From Candidatus Woesearchaeota archaeon (lineage in GTDB: Archaea; Nanobdellota; Nanobdellia; Woesearchaeales; GW2011-AR4), in NCBI GenBank assembly GCA_016185845.1, contig JACPMV010000015.1, positions 1 through 43,484 of the forward strand: a stretch of 43,484 nucleotides of DNA, read 5' to 3'. Below are positions 32,635 to 40,817 of the stretch, in pieces (the first letter of the stretch is position 1; each line of letters opens with the position of its first letter). Made by a program: the position numbers and the translations under genes. The notes below the pieces were generated by a model that was not told where the DNA came from, did not search any database, and was given only the letters and a program-made list of their open reading frames with translations.

Positions 32635-33648
32635 CTATTTTATCCCGAATGTTTCATTCGTCATTTTAATTGACTTATCACTATCTTTAAATCCCATCAT
32701 TGCCCTTATGCAGTCAACGTTTTCAGGAATGACATCGGATTCCTGGTGGACTGCCTGCATGTAAAGCAGCTTGTTGTAGCCGTTGGAAACTGTGCCGATC
32801 GCTTCCTTCCATACGCAGATTTCAGGCATGTCCCCCCTCAATCTTCCCAAATCCCTTGCAAACTCCATGATTTCAGCAGTGGAACGGAGATGCTCCGCAT
32901 TCCTTACCACCCTCACTCTGGTTGTATTGTTCAATACTCCAATAACATCATCAACATTCACTTTTTTTCTTACATCTGCTATGACTGAATGAAGATGCAT
33001 AAGTGTAGAAGGAACGCTTAATGCTGTCGTGAATATCTGGCATTTGGGAAGGACGCTTTGGACATCTGGACCATGATGGCTTGGCATTTCCAAAACAGGA
33101 ACAATTGCATTGATTGGACCATGGTAGATATCCCACGGATCTGCCCCTCTTCTGATCATTGTTGCGTGCACGCTCGTTATGTCAAACTTATTCAGGGCAT
33201 TTAGCGTCCTGCACAATCCTGTTGTGTTGCAAGAAACAACTCTTGCATATTCCTTGTTTAACGCTTCATTGTAGTTGCATTGCGCAACAAAGGAGGTTCC
33301 TATTGCTTCATGCTTTTCACCGCCCTGCACGATAGCTTTTACTTTCTTCTGCTTGTAAAATTTCTCAATATTCTCCTTGCCTATTTTTCTTGGAGTGGCA
33401 TCGACAATGATATCAACTTGTTCAAGAAGGTTTTTGAGATTGCCATCGGGGTTTATTCCATTTAACTTAAAATCCTCATCCCCATCTGTGGTGAAAATTT
33501 TGTAGCCTTTCTGCTTTGCCACTTCTGTGTTGAAGCTGTAGGAATGTGCTGTAACTCCGACTAATTTCATGTCTTTTTGCTTTGCGACTGCATCAGCAAC
33601 TCTCTTCCCTATTGTGCCATAACCATTGATTCCGACTTTTATTGACAT
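32635..33648 (-). CDS. gap: glyceraldehyde-3-phosphate dehydrogenase, archaeal type II
   Basis: 337 aa. Oxidises or regenerates glyceraldehyde 3-phosphate with NAD(P). Rossmann start VGINGYGTIGKRVADAV, TPRKIGKEN, catalytic C140 in SCNTTGLCR, and the archaeal RRGADPWD and NNTTRVRVV stretches. This is the archaeal form, next to a eukaryote-like aldolase and bacterial FBPase, so the lower part of the pathway is a mosaic. Six bases after the 93-aa gene. Confidence 0.95.
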   Translation of the reverse strand: MSIKVGINGYGTIGKRVADAVAKQKDMKLVGVTAHSYSFNTEVAKQKGYKIFTTDGDEDFKLNGINPDGNLKNLLEQVDIIVDATPRKIGKENIEKFYKQKKVKAIVQGGEKHEAIGTSFVAQCNYNEALNKEYARVVSCNTTGLCRTLNALNKFDITSVHATMIRRGADPWDIYHGPINAIVPVLEMPSHHGPDVQSVLPKCQIFTTALSVPSTLMHLHSVIADVRKKVNVDDVIGVLNNTTRVRVVRNAEHLRSTAEIMEFARDLGRLRGDMPEICVWKEAIGTVSNGYNKLLYMQAVHQESDVIPENVDCIRAMMGFKDSDKSIKMTNETFGIK

Positions 33649-33653
33649 TTTTG

Positions 33654-33935
33654 TTATTTGCTTTCTTCCTTTTTTCTTATGTCCCTTTCCAATTTAAGTT
33701 CCTCTTTCAAATTCTTTTCTACCAACTCTAATTTTTCTATCAATCTTGCATGCGAATTAAGTGCCAGATGCATTTTAGGATCCCTCTTAGCCTGCACGGC
33801 CAACTCCATTATTCCTTCTATCCCCTGCAATAAATCTCTAAGAGATTTTGACTTTGCCTGCAATAATTGTAATTCTTCAATTTCAATTTGTTCTAGCCTT
33901 CTTTCACCGCTAATAATACTCTGCAGCCAGCCCAT
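33654..33935 (-). CDS. coiled-coil protein, 93 aa
   Basis: Almost wholly helical (RRLEQIEIEELQLLQAKSKSLRDLLQGI, then ARLIEKLELVEKNLKEELKLERDIRKKEE). No membrane segment. It lies between aldolase (2-base gap) and gap (5-base gap), which implies one transcript and perhaps a role tied to these enzymes; nothing in the sequence says what. Confidence 0.6.
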   Translation of the reverse strand: MGWLQSIISGERRLEQIEIEELQLLQAKSKSLRDLLQGIEGIMELAVQAKRDPKMHLALNSHARLIEKLELVEKNLKEELKLERDIRKKEESK

Positions 33936-33937
33936 TT

Positions 33938-34954
33938 TTAATCTTTTTCCATGTCTTCTGAATATTCGCCTTTTGTAGCCAGGCTGTTTAGCATAGCGCG
34001 CTTCAAAAATGCATTTTGCCCTGCTTCAACATTTTCTTTTTTGCCATGCCATGCCTTTAATGCAGAATCCTGTAGCGCCCTGCCATATGAAAAGCTGACA
34101 TACCACGGAAGCTCTTCGCCTAAAGTATGCATCCTGTTCAGATGTGCTGTTGCCTCCTGCGAAGTTTGGCCTCCTGAAAGAAAGTTGATGCTCGGCAGCT
34201 CTGCAGGCACGTTTGCTTTAAGGCATTTTATCGTTTGTCTTGCAACCTCATCAACATTTGCCCTGTTTGCAGCCTGCTTTCCTGAGATTACCATGCTTGG
34301 CTTCAAAATTGTGTATTCAAGCATAACACATTCATGCTTCAATGCGTCAAACACTGCTTTTTGCACTTTTTCAGTAATCTTGTAGCAGGTTTCTATTGAA
34401 TGATTGCCGTCTATCAACACTTCAGGCTCAACAATCGGGACAATAGAATGCTCCTGGCAGATTTTTGCGTATCTTGCCAAATCCCCTGCATTTCTTTTTA
34501 TCAGCATATCGCTTGGAGCATTTTCAGAAATTGAATAGACTGCGCGCCATTTTGCAAATCCTGGCTTTGATTTCTTGTACTCTTCCAGCTTTTTTCCCAA
34601 AGTTTCAATTCCTTTTGTATACTGCTCGCCGGGATGGCCTTCAAGATCTGCAAGCCCATCATCGACTTTGATTCCCGGCACAATCCCGTTTTTTTCCAGC
34701 AATTCCGGAAAAAGAATCCCGCTGTCTGATTTTTGATGCAGTGTTTCTTCGAACAGGATGACCCCGCAGATGTATTCCTCCATTCCCGGAGCTGTTAGGA
34801 TAAGATTCCTGTACTGCCTCCTTGTTTCTTCAGTTGACTCGATATTTATGCTTGCCAGCCTTTTTGCAGCAGTCTTTGCGCTTTCATCAGCTGCCAGGAT
34901 TCCTTTTCCGACAACAACCATATCTTTTATCGTCTGTTTTAGCTGATTAGTCAT
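33938..34954 (-). CDS. fructose-bisphosphate aldolase, eukaryote-like class I
   Basis: Start at ATG 34954 (338 aa); the longer ORF overlaps the upstream gene. Classical class I signatures: KGILAADES (17-25), GIKVDDG (95-101), AKWRAVY (134-140), VEPEVL (175-180), the Schiff-base lysine K218 in YTILKPSMV, and FLSGGQTSQEA. This is the animal/plant family, not the archaeal DhnA-type aldolase or the bifunctional FBPA/P. It works reversibly between fructose 1,6-bisphosphate and triose phosphates, with gap and glpX in the same cluster. Confidence 0.93.
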   Translation of the reverse strand: MTNQLKQTIKDMVVVGKGILAADESAKTAAKRLASINIESTEETRRQYRNLILTAPGMEEYICGVILFEETLHQKSDSGILFPELLEKNGIVPGIKVDDGLADLEGHPGEQYTKGIETLGKKLEEYKKSKPGFAKWRAVYSISENAPSDMLIKRNAGDLARYAKICQEHSIVPIVEPEVLIDGNHSIETCYKITEKVQKAVFDALKHECVMLEYTILKPSMVISGKQAANRANVDEVARQTIKCLKANVPAELPSINFLSGGQTSQEATAHLNRMHTLGEELPWYVSFSYGRALQDSALKAWHGKKENVEAGQNAFLKRAMLNSLATKGEYSEDMEKD

Positions 34955-34973
34955 TTTTTGTTTTTTATTTAAT

Positions 34974-35234
34974 TTATCTAGACAAGTCTCTCCCGTATTT
35001 GATTCTAAATGCTTCACTCTGATAATCTGGATTTTGAAAATGGTCGTAGGAAACTCCCTTACTTACTAACATAGGTATTGGAACGCCTCTGTCTACCAAA
35101 GTGTCAGGAAGGACTGTTTTAGGAAAAACGAAGTCTTCTGGTCTTAGTTTTTTAAATAATTCATCTGGAATCCAAATCCAATTTCCATAGCCCCTAACAA
35201 AAACTGGAGTTACTATATCATCTTCGATAGGCAT
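34974..35234 (-). CDS. hypothetical protein, 86 aa
   Basis: The start is set at ATG 35234, since GGAGGGG ends four bases before it. Soluble, strand-rich (TPVFVRGYGNWIWIPDELFKKL, PEDFVFPKTVLPDTLVDRGVPIP). Not recognised. 19 bases upstream of the aldolase start, probably co-transcribed. Confidence 0.5.
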   Translation of the reverse strand: MPIEDDIVTPVFVRGYGNWIWIPDELFKKLRPEDFVFPKTVLPDTLVDRGVPIPMLVSKGVSYDHFQNPDYQSEAFRIKYGRDLSR

Positions 35235-35297
35235 TTTCCCCTCCATAACTTATTTATTTGATAATTATTAATTTTTCTTCAAATAATTTTTGTTGTA

Positions 35298-35341
35298 GTG
35301 ATATGGTGAGCGAGTTTCGATGAGCGAACCTCGCATGTCAC
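35298..35341. repeat. nested palindromic element between hypothetical gene and glpX
   Basis: Outer arms GTGATAT (35298-35304)/ATGTCAC (35335-35341) enclose GCGAG-t-TTCG/CGAA-c-CTCGC (35310-35319/35325-35334). It carries GTGAGCGAGTT (35306-35316), found in inverse orientation at 39756-39766 within the phosphohexomutase gene. Could also stop the glpX transcript. Confidence 0.6.
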
Positions 35342-35379
35342 AGGCAACGGATTTAATTATTTTTTTCTTAATATTTAAA

Positions 35380-36336
35380 TCAATATTCTGGAAAATGCTC
35401 AAAATGATGCTGCGCCTCAATAAATCTTATCGTCTTGGTCTTGGCCCTCATCACAATCGAATGGGTTTTTGCGCCGTGGCTTTGGAAACTCACGCCTCTA
35501 AGTATTGTGCCGTCGGTCACGCCAGTCGCCGCAAACATCGCTTCATTTGATCTGACTAAATCATCCATCATGAGCTTTTGATTGATGTCCTTCATTCCCA
35601 TCTTTTTTGCCCTTGCCTTTTCTTCCTCATTCCTGAATTTTAATCTGCCCTGTATCTCCCCTCCAAGACATTTAAGGGCAACTGCTGCAATAACCCCTTC
35701 AGGAGCGCCGCCTATTCCAATCAGGATGTCAATACCTGAATCATCAATGGCAGGCGCCAAAGCTCCGGCTATATCGCCGTCCCTGATCAACTTTATCCTG
35801 CAGCCTGTTTTCCTGACTTTCTCAATCAGTTCCCTGTGCCTGTCACGGTCCATGATCATGACTGTAATTTCATCCAAAGGCTTGTCCAGTTTTTTGGCAA
35901 CAGCATTAAGATTGTCTTCAACAGAAGCATCCAAATCAACTGCGCCAACGCATTTTGGGCCAACAGCTATCTTGTCCATATAAGTGTCAGGGGCATTTAA
36001 CAGGCATCCTGCAGGCGCTGCTGCAAAAACAGCCATTGCGTTTGGGTCGCCTCTTGCGGTGATAGTTGTGCCTTCTAAAGGATCAACAGCAATATCAAGC
36101 TTCATTCCCCTGCCTGAGCCTACTTTCTCGCCGATATAGAGCATTGGAGCTTCATCCCTTTCCCCTTCGCCTATGACTATTGTGCCGTCCATGTCTATTA
36201 CAGAAAAAGCTTTTCTCATTGCCTCAACAGCAGCATGATCAGCCTGATTCTCATTGCCCTTGCCAACCCAAAATGCAGAGTTTATGGCTGCAGCTTCTGT
36301 TGCCCTTACAAAGTCCAAAGCTAGGTTTCTGTCCAT
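35380..36336 (-). CDS. glpX: fructose-1,6-bisphosphatase class II (GlpX)
   Basis: 318 aa. GlpX signatures: DMDGTIVIGEGERDEAPMLYIGE, DIAVDPLEGTT, GGAPEGVIAA, TGVTDGTILRGV. Metal-dependent removal of the 1-phosphate, irreversible step of gluconeogenesis. GlpX is a bacterial family; archaea typically use FBPA/P or class IV. With the aldolase and gap it completes the triose-to-hexose route. Confidence 0.95.
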   Translation of the reverse strand: MDRNLALDFVRATEAAAINSAFWVGKGNENQADHAAVEAMRKAFSVIDMDGTIVIGEGERDEAPMLYIGEKVGSGRGMKLDIAVDPLEGTTITARGDPNAMAVFAAAPAGCLLNAPDTYMDKIAVGPKCVGAVDLDASVEDNLNAVAKKLDKPLDEITVMIMDRDRHRELIEKVRKTGCRIKLIRDGDIAGALAPAIDDSGIDILIGIGGAPEGVIAAVALKCLGGEIQGRLKFRNEEEKARAKKMGMKDINQKLMMDDLVRSNEAMFAATGVTDGTILRGVSFQSHGAKTHSIVMRAKTKTIRFIEAQHHFEHFPEY

Positions 36337-36423
36337 GCTTAAACCACCTTATAACTTTATAATTTATATAAAATTTTAACCCAGATAAAACAAGTTTGCA
36401 GAGCCATTATTTAAACTTTTCTG

Positions 36424-36466
36424 TTTATCATACTTTATCATACAAAAAACAAAAAATTTATAAATA
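36424..36466 (+). promoter_or_regulatory. tandem 10-bp operator and TATA box of the RHH-nucleotidyltransferase gene
   Basis: Two perfect, directly adjoining copies of TTTATCATAC (36424-36433 and 36434-36443), one helical turn apart, sit just upstream of TATA box TTTATAAATA (36457-36466), which is 19-28 bp before ATG 36485. The 10-bp period fits cooperative binding by ribbon-helix-helix dimers, such as the domain at the start of this very gene product. Confidence 0.6.
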
Positions 36467-36484
36467 GAAGTTTTATATAGGCTG

Positions 36485-37375
36485 ATGGGGAATGGTTATC
36501 AAAGCAAAATGAAGGAAAGAATCACTATCACTCTAGACAAAAATCTTATACAGCAGATAGACAAAAGGATAGACGGAATTGATATCAAGAATAGGTCGCA
36601 GGAAATTGAAAACCTGCTGTCAGAGTCATTGGGCGCAAACATACCAAGCAAGGCCGTACTTCTTGTCGGTGGAAAAGGCACAAGATTAAAGCCATTGACT
36701 GACAAAATGCCAAAAGCGCTTCTTGAAGTGCAGGGAAAGGCAGTCACAGAGCACATCTTTGATTTATTGAAAAAATACGGCATAAGGGATGTAATTCTTT
36801 GCGTTGGCTATCTGAAAGACAAGATAAAGGAGCATTTTGGAGACGGAAGCAGATTGGGGGTAAACATAACCTATATTGAAGAAGACGAGCCTTTGGGAAC
36901 TGCAGGCCCCTTAAAACTCGCCAAGAAATACCTAAAAGAAAGCTTCATAGTATCAAACGGCGATGAACTGAAAAGCATAAATATTCCCAGAATGTTTCGG
37001 CTGCACAGGAGAAAGGGAGCATTGGGCACTTTGGCATTGACCACTGTTGATGATCCCTCGCATTATGGAGTTGCAAGGCTTGACGGCTCAAGAATAATAG
37101 AGTTTGTTGAGAAGCCTAAAAAAGAGGAAGCGCCTTCCAACCTGATAAATGCGGGCTTTTACATCCTTGAGCCTGAAGTCATTGACATGATTCCAAACGG
37201 CTTTTCAATGCTCGAAAAAGATGTTTTCCCAAAGCTTGCAAAAATGGGAAAATTAAGAGGATTTCCTTTTGCAGGCCAGTGGTTTGACATCGGGACTGTT
37301 GAAAGATACAGGCTGGCTGAGAAGCAGTGGAAAGGCATAGGCCATGCTCAGGAAGATGATGTCGAGGTAGAATGA
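36485..37375 (+). CDS. sugar-nucleotidyltransferase with N-terminal ribbon-helix-helix domain
   Basis: 296 aa. Residues 9-52 are an RHH DNA-binding unit: strand KERITITLDKNLIQQIDKRI, helix NRSQEIENLLSESLG. From 56 on is an NDP-sugar pyrophosphorylase: VLLVGGKGTRLKPLTDKMPKAL (nucleotide loop and Lys), VGYLKDKIKEHFGDGSRLGVNITYIEE, LGTAGPLKLA, SNGDELKS, YGVARLDGSRIIEFVEKP, NAGFYIL, WFDIGT. Likely makes GDP-mannose or a dTDP/UDP-sugar, using sugar phosphate from the two mutases in the window. The fusion suggests the enzyme controls its own operator (inference). Leaderless start at ATG 36485. Confidence 0.85.
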   Translation: MGNGYQSKMKERITITLDKNLIQQIDKRIDGIDIKNRSQEIENLLSESLGANIPSKAVLLVGGKGTRLKPLTDKMPKALLEVQGKAVTEHIFDLLKKYGIRDVILCVGYLKDKIKEHFGDGSRLGVNITYIEEDEPLGTAGPLKLAKKYLKESFIVSNGDELKSINIPRMFRLHRRKGALGTLALTTVDDPSHYGVARLDGSRIIEFVEKPKKEEAPSNLINAGFYILEPEVIDMIPNGFSMLEKDVFPKLAKMGKLRGFPFAGQWFDIGTVERYRLAEKQWKGIGHAQEDDVEVE

Positions 37376-37442
37376 TACTTTAAAATAGATTTCAGCAAAA
37401 AAACCAAAAAATATTTAAATAAACGTTAGTTACTACTTTTTT

Positions 37443-37784
37443 ATGGGGAAAATATATTCTATAGCCGCTGGAACTTTGGCTGCAGCTATTGCAGCAAGTG
37501 CATGTGCTCCAAGAAGCGTCAGTGCACCTAATGTTCCTACAAGAGGAGGATATGCTTTATCCGACAGCATGACTCAAATGTGTATGGATCAGGCAGAAGG
37601 ATTAGCTGCTAGATTAACTGAAAATCCAAGCTTGGCTACGAAGGGAATTGAGATAAATGTTCCAAGCAGGGAATATGGAGCCTGCCTTAGAGATATACTG
37701 GCTAAGCAAACAGGGAAGGAGTACCTACTTGCCCCTACAGACAGCCCAGTTTACTTTACATTGACACTGGCTCCAGAGAAATAA
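37443..37784 (+). CDS. small lipoprotein, 113 aa
   Basis: Signal peptide MGKIYSIAAGTLAAAIAASAC with lipobox ASAC (Cys 21), then a mature domain of about 90 residues with three Cys (MCMDQ, GACLRD) that could form a disulfide with help from VKOR-type oxidation. Not recognised. 55 bases before the secreted caspase-like gene; probably the same exported system. TATA-like AAATATTTAAATAAA near 37411-37425. Confidence 0.65.
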   Translation: MGKIYSIAAGTLAAAIAASACAPRSVSAPNVPTRGGYALSDSMTQMCMDQAEGLAARLTENPSLATKGIEINVPSREYGACLRDILAKQTGKEYLLAPTDSPVYFTLTLAPEK

Positions 37785-37839
37785 ATCAAAATTCTTTTTT
37801 AGATATTTTTATGCGCATTTTTCATAGGGGGTATGCTTC

Positions 37840-39141
37840 ATGAGAAAGATTATTGCCACATTGGCAGCGGCTTCTATGTTGTTATCATATGAAGCAAGCG
37901 CAGTAGCTAATCTTCAGCAAACCCCAAAGCAAGCTGAACATGTTCAAGCGCAAAGCTTGGAAGACAGGCTTAGGTCAATAAAAGACCATGATAACATCCC
38001 ATTGGTTAATGATGGCGACATTCAAGAGTTTAGAAAAAAAGGGATCAGTATCGCTGAATTGCTGGCGATAGCATCTGTGCAGAAAAACAATAAATCAGTA
38101 TTTTGCAGAGAGTACTTTAGAGATTACATATTAGGCGGGGGAACTTCTGCCTATATATCCTCAATAACCAAATCAACAGGCGAAGTTCCAAGCGATGGCA
38201 CTATATTGGAATTATGGGTTGATAAAGATAAATGCAAAGGGAGCAATCTGCCAGCTGTGGCTGAGGAACTCGGAAAAATAAAGGATGGCAGGGGCAGGCC
38301 ATTTTTTAACGTTAATTCAAGATACCTTGCAATACAATATTGCGGCATTCAATTCGATATTTCTCAGGTTAGGGGTGTTGCAAGAGGAGTCTTGGATCCA
38401 AATGGCAATCCATTTTTTGGAGGAGAAACGCTTTTGGAGTTCGTAAATGCAGGAGGTTCAGCCCAATACGCAAACAGGTTCAGGGAAAAGTTTACCTTAA
38501 CCCCAAGAGAACTGGCAGATCTTAAGGCAGCTGATGCAGATCCTAAAAAATTTGGCAGATTTGTTGCAGAGACGGGGCTTGACGCTTCTACCGCCGCTTA
38601 TTACTTTGTTTTAGGAGTAGACAGCATGGATAAATTCAGCTTTAAGGATACAAATAAGCCTAATGCATTAATTGCTTATGCGCACTATGATCCAGACGGA
38701 GCGCTTAGAAATGATACTGAGAGAAAGATTCTCGATAGAATCAGGGAAGCATACGATCTTAAAGTTATAATAATCAGCAGCAAAAAAGATATCTACAATA
38801 CAGTAAGATCAATACCAGATATAATGCTGCTTGGAGTAAACGGGCACGGAGGATCTAACAGTTTAGATTTAAATGGAGGCAGTATTGGAAACCGGGAATT
38901 TATAATGGCAGATAAAGAGATGATACCTATCTTTGAAGGATTGCATCCAAATGCTTCGATATATTTTGCTTCATGCCTGGTAGAAAGGTTTGCAAGAAAC
39001 ATGGCTGCACTGGCGGGAGGCAGGAAAGTCTTTGCCGCAGGAGGCAGTTTGCGTTCAACAGGGGTTAGTATAGAATCCCTTGTTCCATTTGAAATAAAAT
39101 TTTACAGCAGCGGAAAGGACATCACAGTCACAAGCCCATAA
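37840..39141 (+). CDS. secreted protein with caspase-like (clan CD) C-terminal domain
   Basis: 433 aa. Signal peptide 1-22 (ATLAAASMLLSYEASA). Residues 25-270 are unrecognised helices, with four Cys. From about 275 on the layout is caspase/CHAT-like: strand ALIAYAHYD, helix TERKILDRIREAY, strand LKVIIISS, strand DIMLLGVNGHGG with H336, strand ASIYFASCLVERFA with C379 (spacing 43, comparable to caspases), then KVFAAGGSL. His-Gly and Ser-Cys are the expected dyad. GGGGGT lies before the ATG as ribosome-binding site. A peptidase role is inferred, not proven. Confidence 0.65.
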   Translation: MRKIIATLAAASMLLSYEASAVANLQQTPKQAEHVQAQSLEDRLRSIKDHDNIPLVNDGDIQEFRKKGISIAELLAIASVQKNNKSVFCREYFRDYILGGGTSAYISSITKSTGEVPSDGTILELWVDKDKCKGSNLPAVAEELGKIKDGRGRPFFNVNSRYLAIQYCGIQFDISQVRGVARGVLDPNGNPFFGGETLLEFVNAGGSAQYANRFREKFTLTPRELADLKAADADPKKFGRFVAETGLDASTAAYYFVLGVDSMDKFSFKDTNKPNALIAYAHYDPDGALRNDTERKILDRIREAYDLKVIIISSKKDIYNTVRSIPDIMLLGVNGHGGSNSLDLNGGSIGNREFIMADKEMIPIFEGLHPNASIYFASCLVERFARNMAALAGGRKVFAAGGSLRSTGVSIESLVPFEIKFYSSGKDITVTSP

Positions 39142-39282
39142 TTCAACTTCTCCGAAAAACTTGCATATATTTAATGAAATAGTTAAATTATACCGTTTTT
39201 CCATAGATTCTTTCCTGATTTTGCTGAGGATTAAGAAATCCAAACAGAAAAGTAATTAAATTAATGCAAAGCTAAAGCCATT

Positions 39283-40710
39283 ATGCTATCAGAAATTTTC
39301 AAAGCCTATGACGTAAGGGGAATCTACGGGCAGAGCCTTACAGAAGACATTGCCTATAAAATAGGCAGGGCTTTTGTTTATTTCCTAAAATGCAGGGAAG
39401 TAGTTGTAGGGACTGACATGAGAGTTTCGTCTCCAAAACTAAGCAAAGCGCTTATGAAAGGGATTACAGAGCAGGGCACAAATGCAATCTTTATAGGGCA
39501 GGTATGCACGGACGCTGTTTATTTTGCATCCGGATTTCTTAACAAGCCTGCCGTAATGTTCACTGCTTCCCATAATCCGAAGCAATATAACGGGATGAAA
39601 TTCTGCAGGGAAGATGCAATACCGATAAACAATGACACCGGGCTGCAAAAAATAAAATCGATAATTGAGAATGAAGAGTATGATAAAACAAAAAGTCGAA
39701 TGCGAGTGAGCTTGGGACATAAGCGAGCGAAAGGCGAGCTTTCGCAAGTCACACGAACTCGCTCACAATTGACTAAAAAAGGAAAAATAATCAAAAAAGA
39801 GATTTTAAATGAATATGTAAATCATGTAAAAAAATTCATTGACGTTAAAAAACTAAGGAAATTAAAAATTGCCGTTGATGCGGGCAACGGAATGGCAGGA
39901 AAAGTTATACCATTAGTTTTTAATGGTTTGCCGATAAAAATAATTCCATTATATTTTAAACTTGACGGAACTTTCCCTAATCATCCCGCAGACCCGTCAA
40001 AGTCAGAGAATCTTGCTGAGCTGCAAAAATCCGTAAGAAAGCATAAATGCGATTTCGGAATGGCTTTTGACGGCGATGCAGACAGGATTTTCTTTGTTGA
40101 TGAAAAAGGAAGCATAGTAAACAGCAGTTTGATTTCCTCGCTGATAGTTAAAAATATTTTGACAAAATCCAAAAATAAGAATCAAAAAATAATACACAAT
40201 GTAGTGTGCAGCAGGATTGTGCCTGAAACCATAATGAAATTTGGAGGCACGCCAATAATTGAAAGAGTAGGTCATTCTTTCATAAAAGAAACAATGAGGA
40301 AGACAAAAGCGCTGTTTGCATGCGAACATTCTGCGCATTACTATTACAGGGACAATTACAGGGCTGATTCAGGCATTATAACAAGCCTTATAGTTGCAGA
40401 GATTGTTTCAAAGGAAAATAAAAAATTATCAGAATTGCTTGATGAATTCAGGAAATACTTCACAATTGAGGAAACTAATGTTGAGGTTGAAGACAAGGAA
40501 GCAAAAATGAATGAAATAGAGTCTATATACAAAAAACAAAACCCAAAAAGAATATCAAGGCTGGACGGTGTTACTATAGAATTTAATGACTGGTGGTTTA
40601 ATGTCAGGCCTTCAAATACTGAGCCTTTGCTGAGGCTTAATCTGGAGGCAAATTCTAGGGAGCTGATGGAAAGGAAGAAGGGGGAAGTGCTGGAATTGAT
40701 GAAAAGATGA
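39283..40710 (+). CDS. manB: phosphomannomutase/phosphoglucomutase
   Basis: 475 aa. Phosphoserine S96 in TASHNPKQYNGMK; metal loop FDGDADRIFF; sugar loop CEHSAHYYYRDNY; C-terminal RPSNTEPLLRL. The EHSAH loop fits phosphomannomutase/phosphoglucomutase (ManB/AlgC type). Residues about 136-166 (KTKSRMRVSLGHKRAKGELS and on) break the usual step from the IIENEEYDK helix to KGKIIKKEILNEYV and are encoded by a palindromic DNA element, so they look like an in-frame insertion. Likely feeds the nucleotidyltransferase at 36.5 kb. Confidence 0.9.
   Translation: MLSEIFKAYDVRGIYGQSLTEDIAYKIGRAFVYFLKCREVVVGTDMRVSSPKLSKALMKGITEQGTNAIFIGQVCTDAVYFASGFLNKPAVMFTASHNPKQYNGMKFCREDAIPINNDTGLQKIKSIIENEEYDKTKSRMRVSLGHKRAKGELSQVTRTRSQLTKKGKIIKKEILNEYVNHVKKFIDVKKLRKLKIAVDAGNGMAGKVIPLVFNGLPIKIIPLYFKLDGTFPNHPADPSKSENLAELQKSVRKHKCDFGMAFDGDADRIFFVDEKGSIVNSSLISSLIVKNILTKSKNKNQKIIHNVVCSRIVPETIMKFGGTPIIERVGHSFIKETMRKTKALFACEHSAHYYYRDNYRADSGIITSLIVAEIVSKENKKLSELLDEFRKYFTIEETNVEVEDKEAKMNEIESIYKKQNPKRISRLDGVTIEFNDWWFNVRPSNTEPLLRLNLEANSRELMERKKGEVLELMKR
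39695..39773. repeat. palindromic element inserted in manB
   Basis: GTC/GAC ends enclose GCGAGTGAGC (39702-39711) against ACTCGCTCAC (39757-39766, 8 of 10 pairs with one wobble) and the inner perfect hairpin GCGAAAG-gcgag-CTTTCGC (39727-39745). Read through without a stop. Its base composition is richer in G and C than the gene around it. Confidence 0.65.
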
Positions 40711-40817
40711 TATTTGATTCTCTTTTCGCAACCTTTAAATAGTATTAAATAATCCTATGCATTAACAGAGAGAGAAGGAACGCAGTTACTAAATATTTCT
40801 TTCTCAAAACATTTGAG

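Noticed and set aside
34955-35017. Longer aldolase start
   Set aside because: It would overlap the 86-aa gene and add residues before the typical class I aldolase N-terminus.
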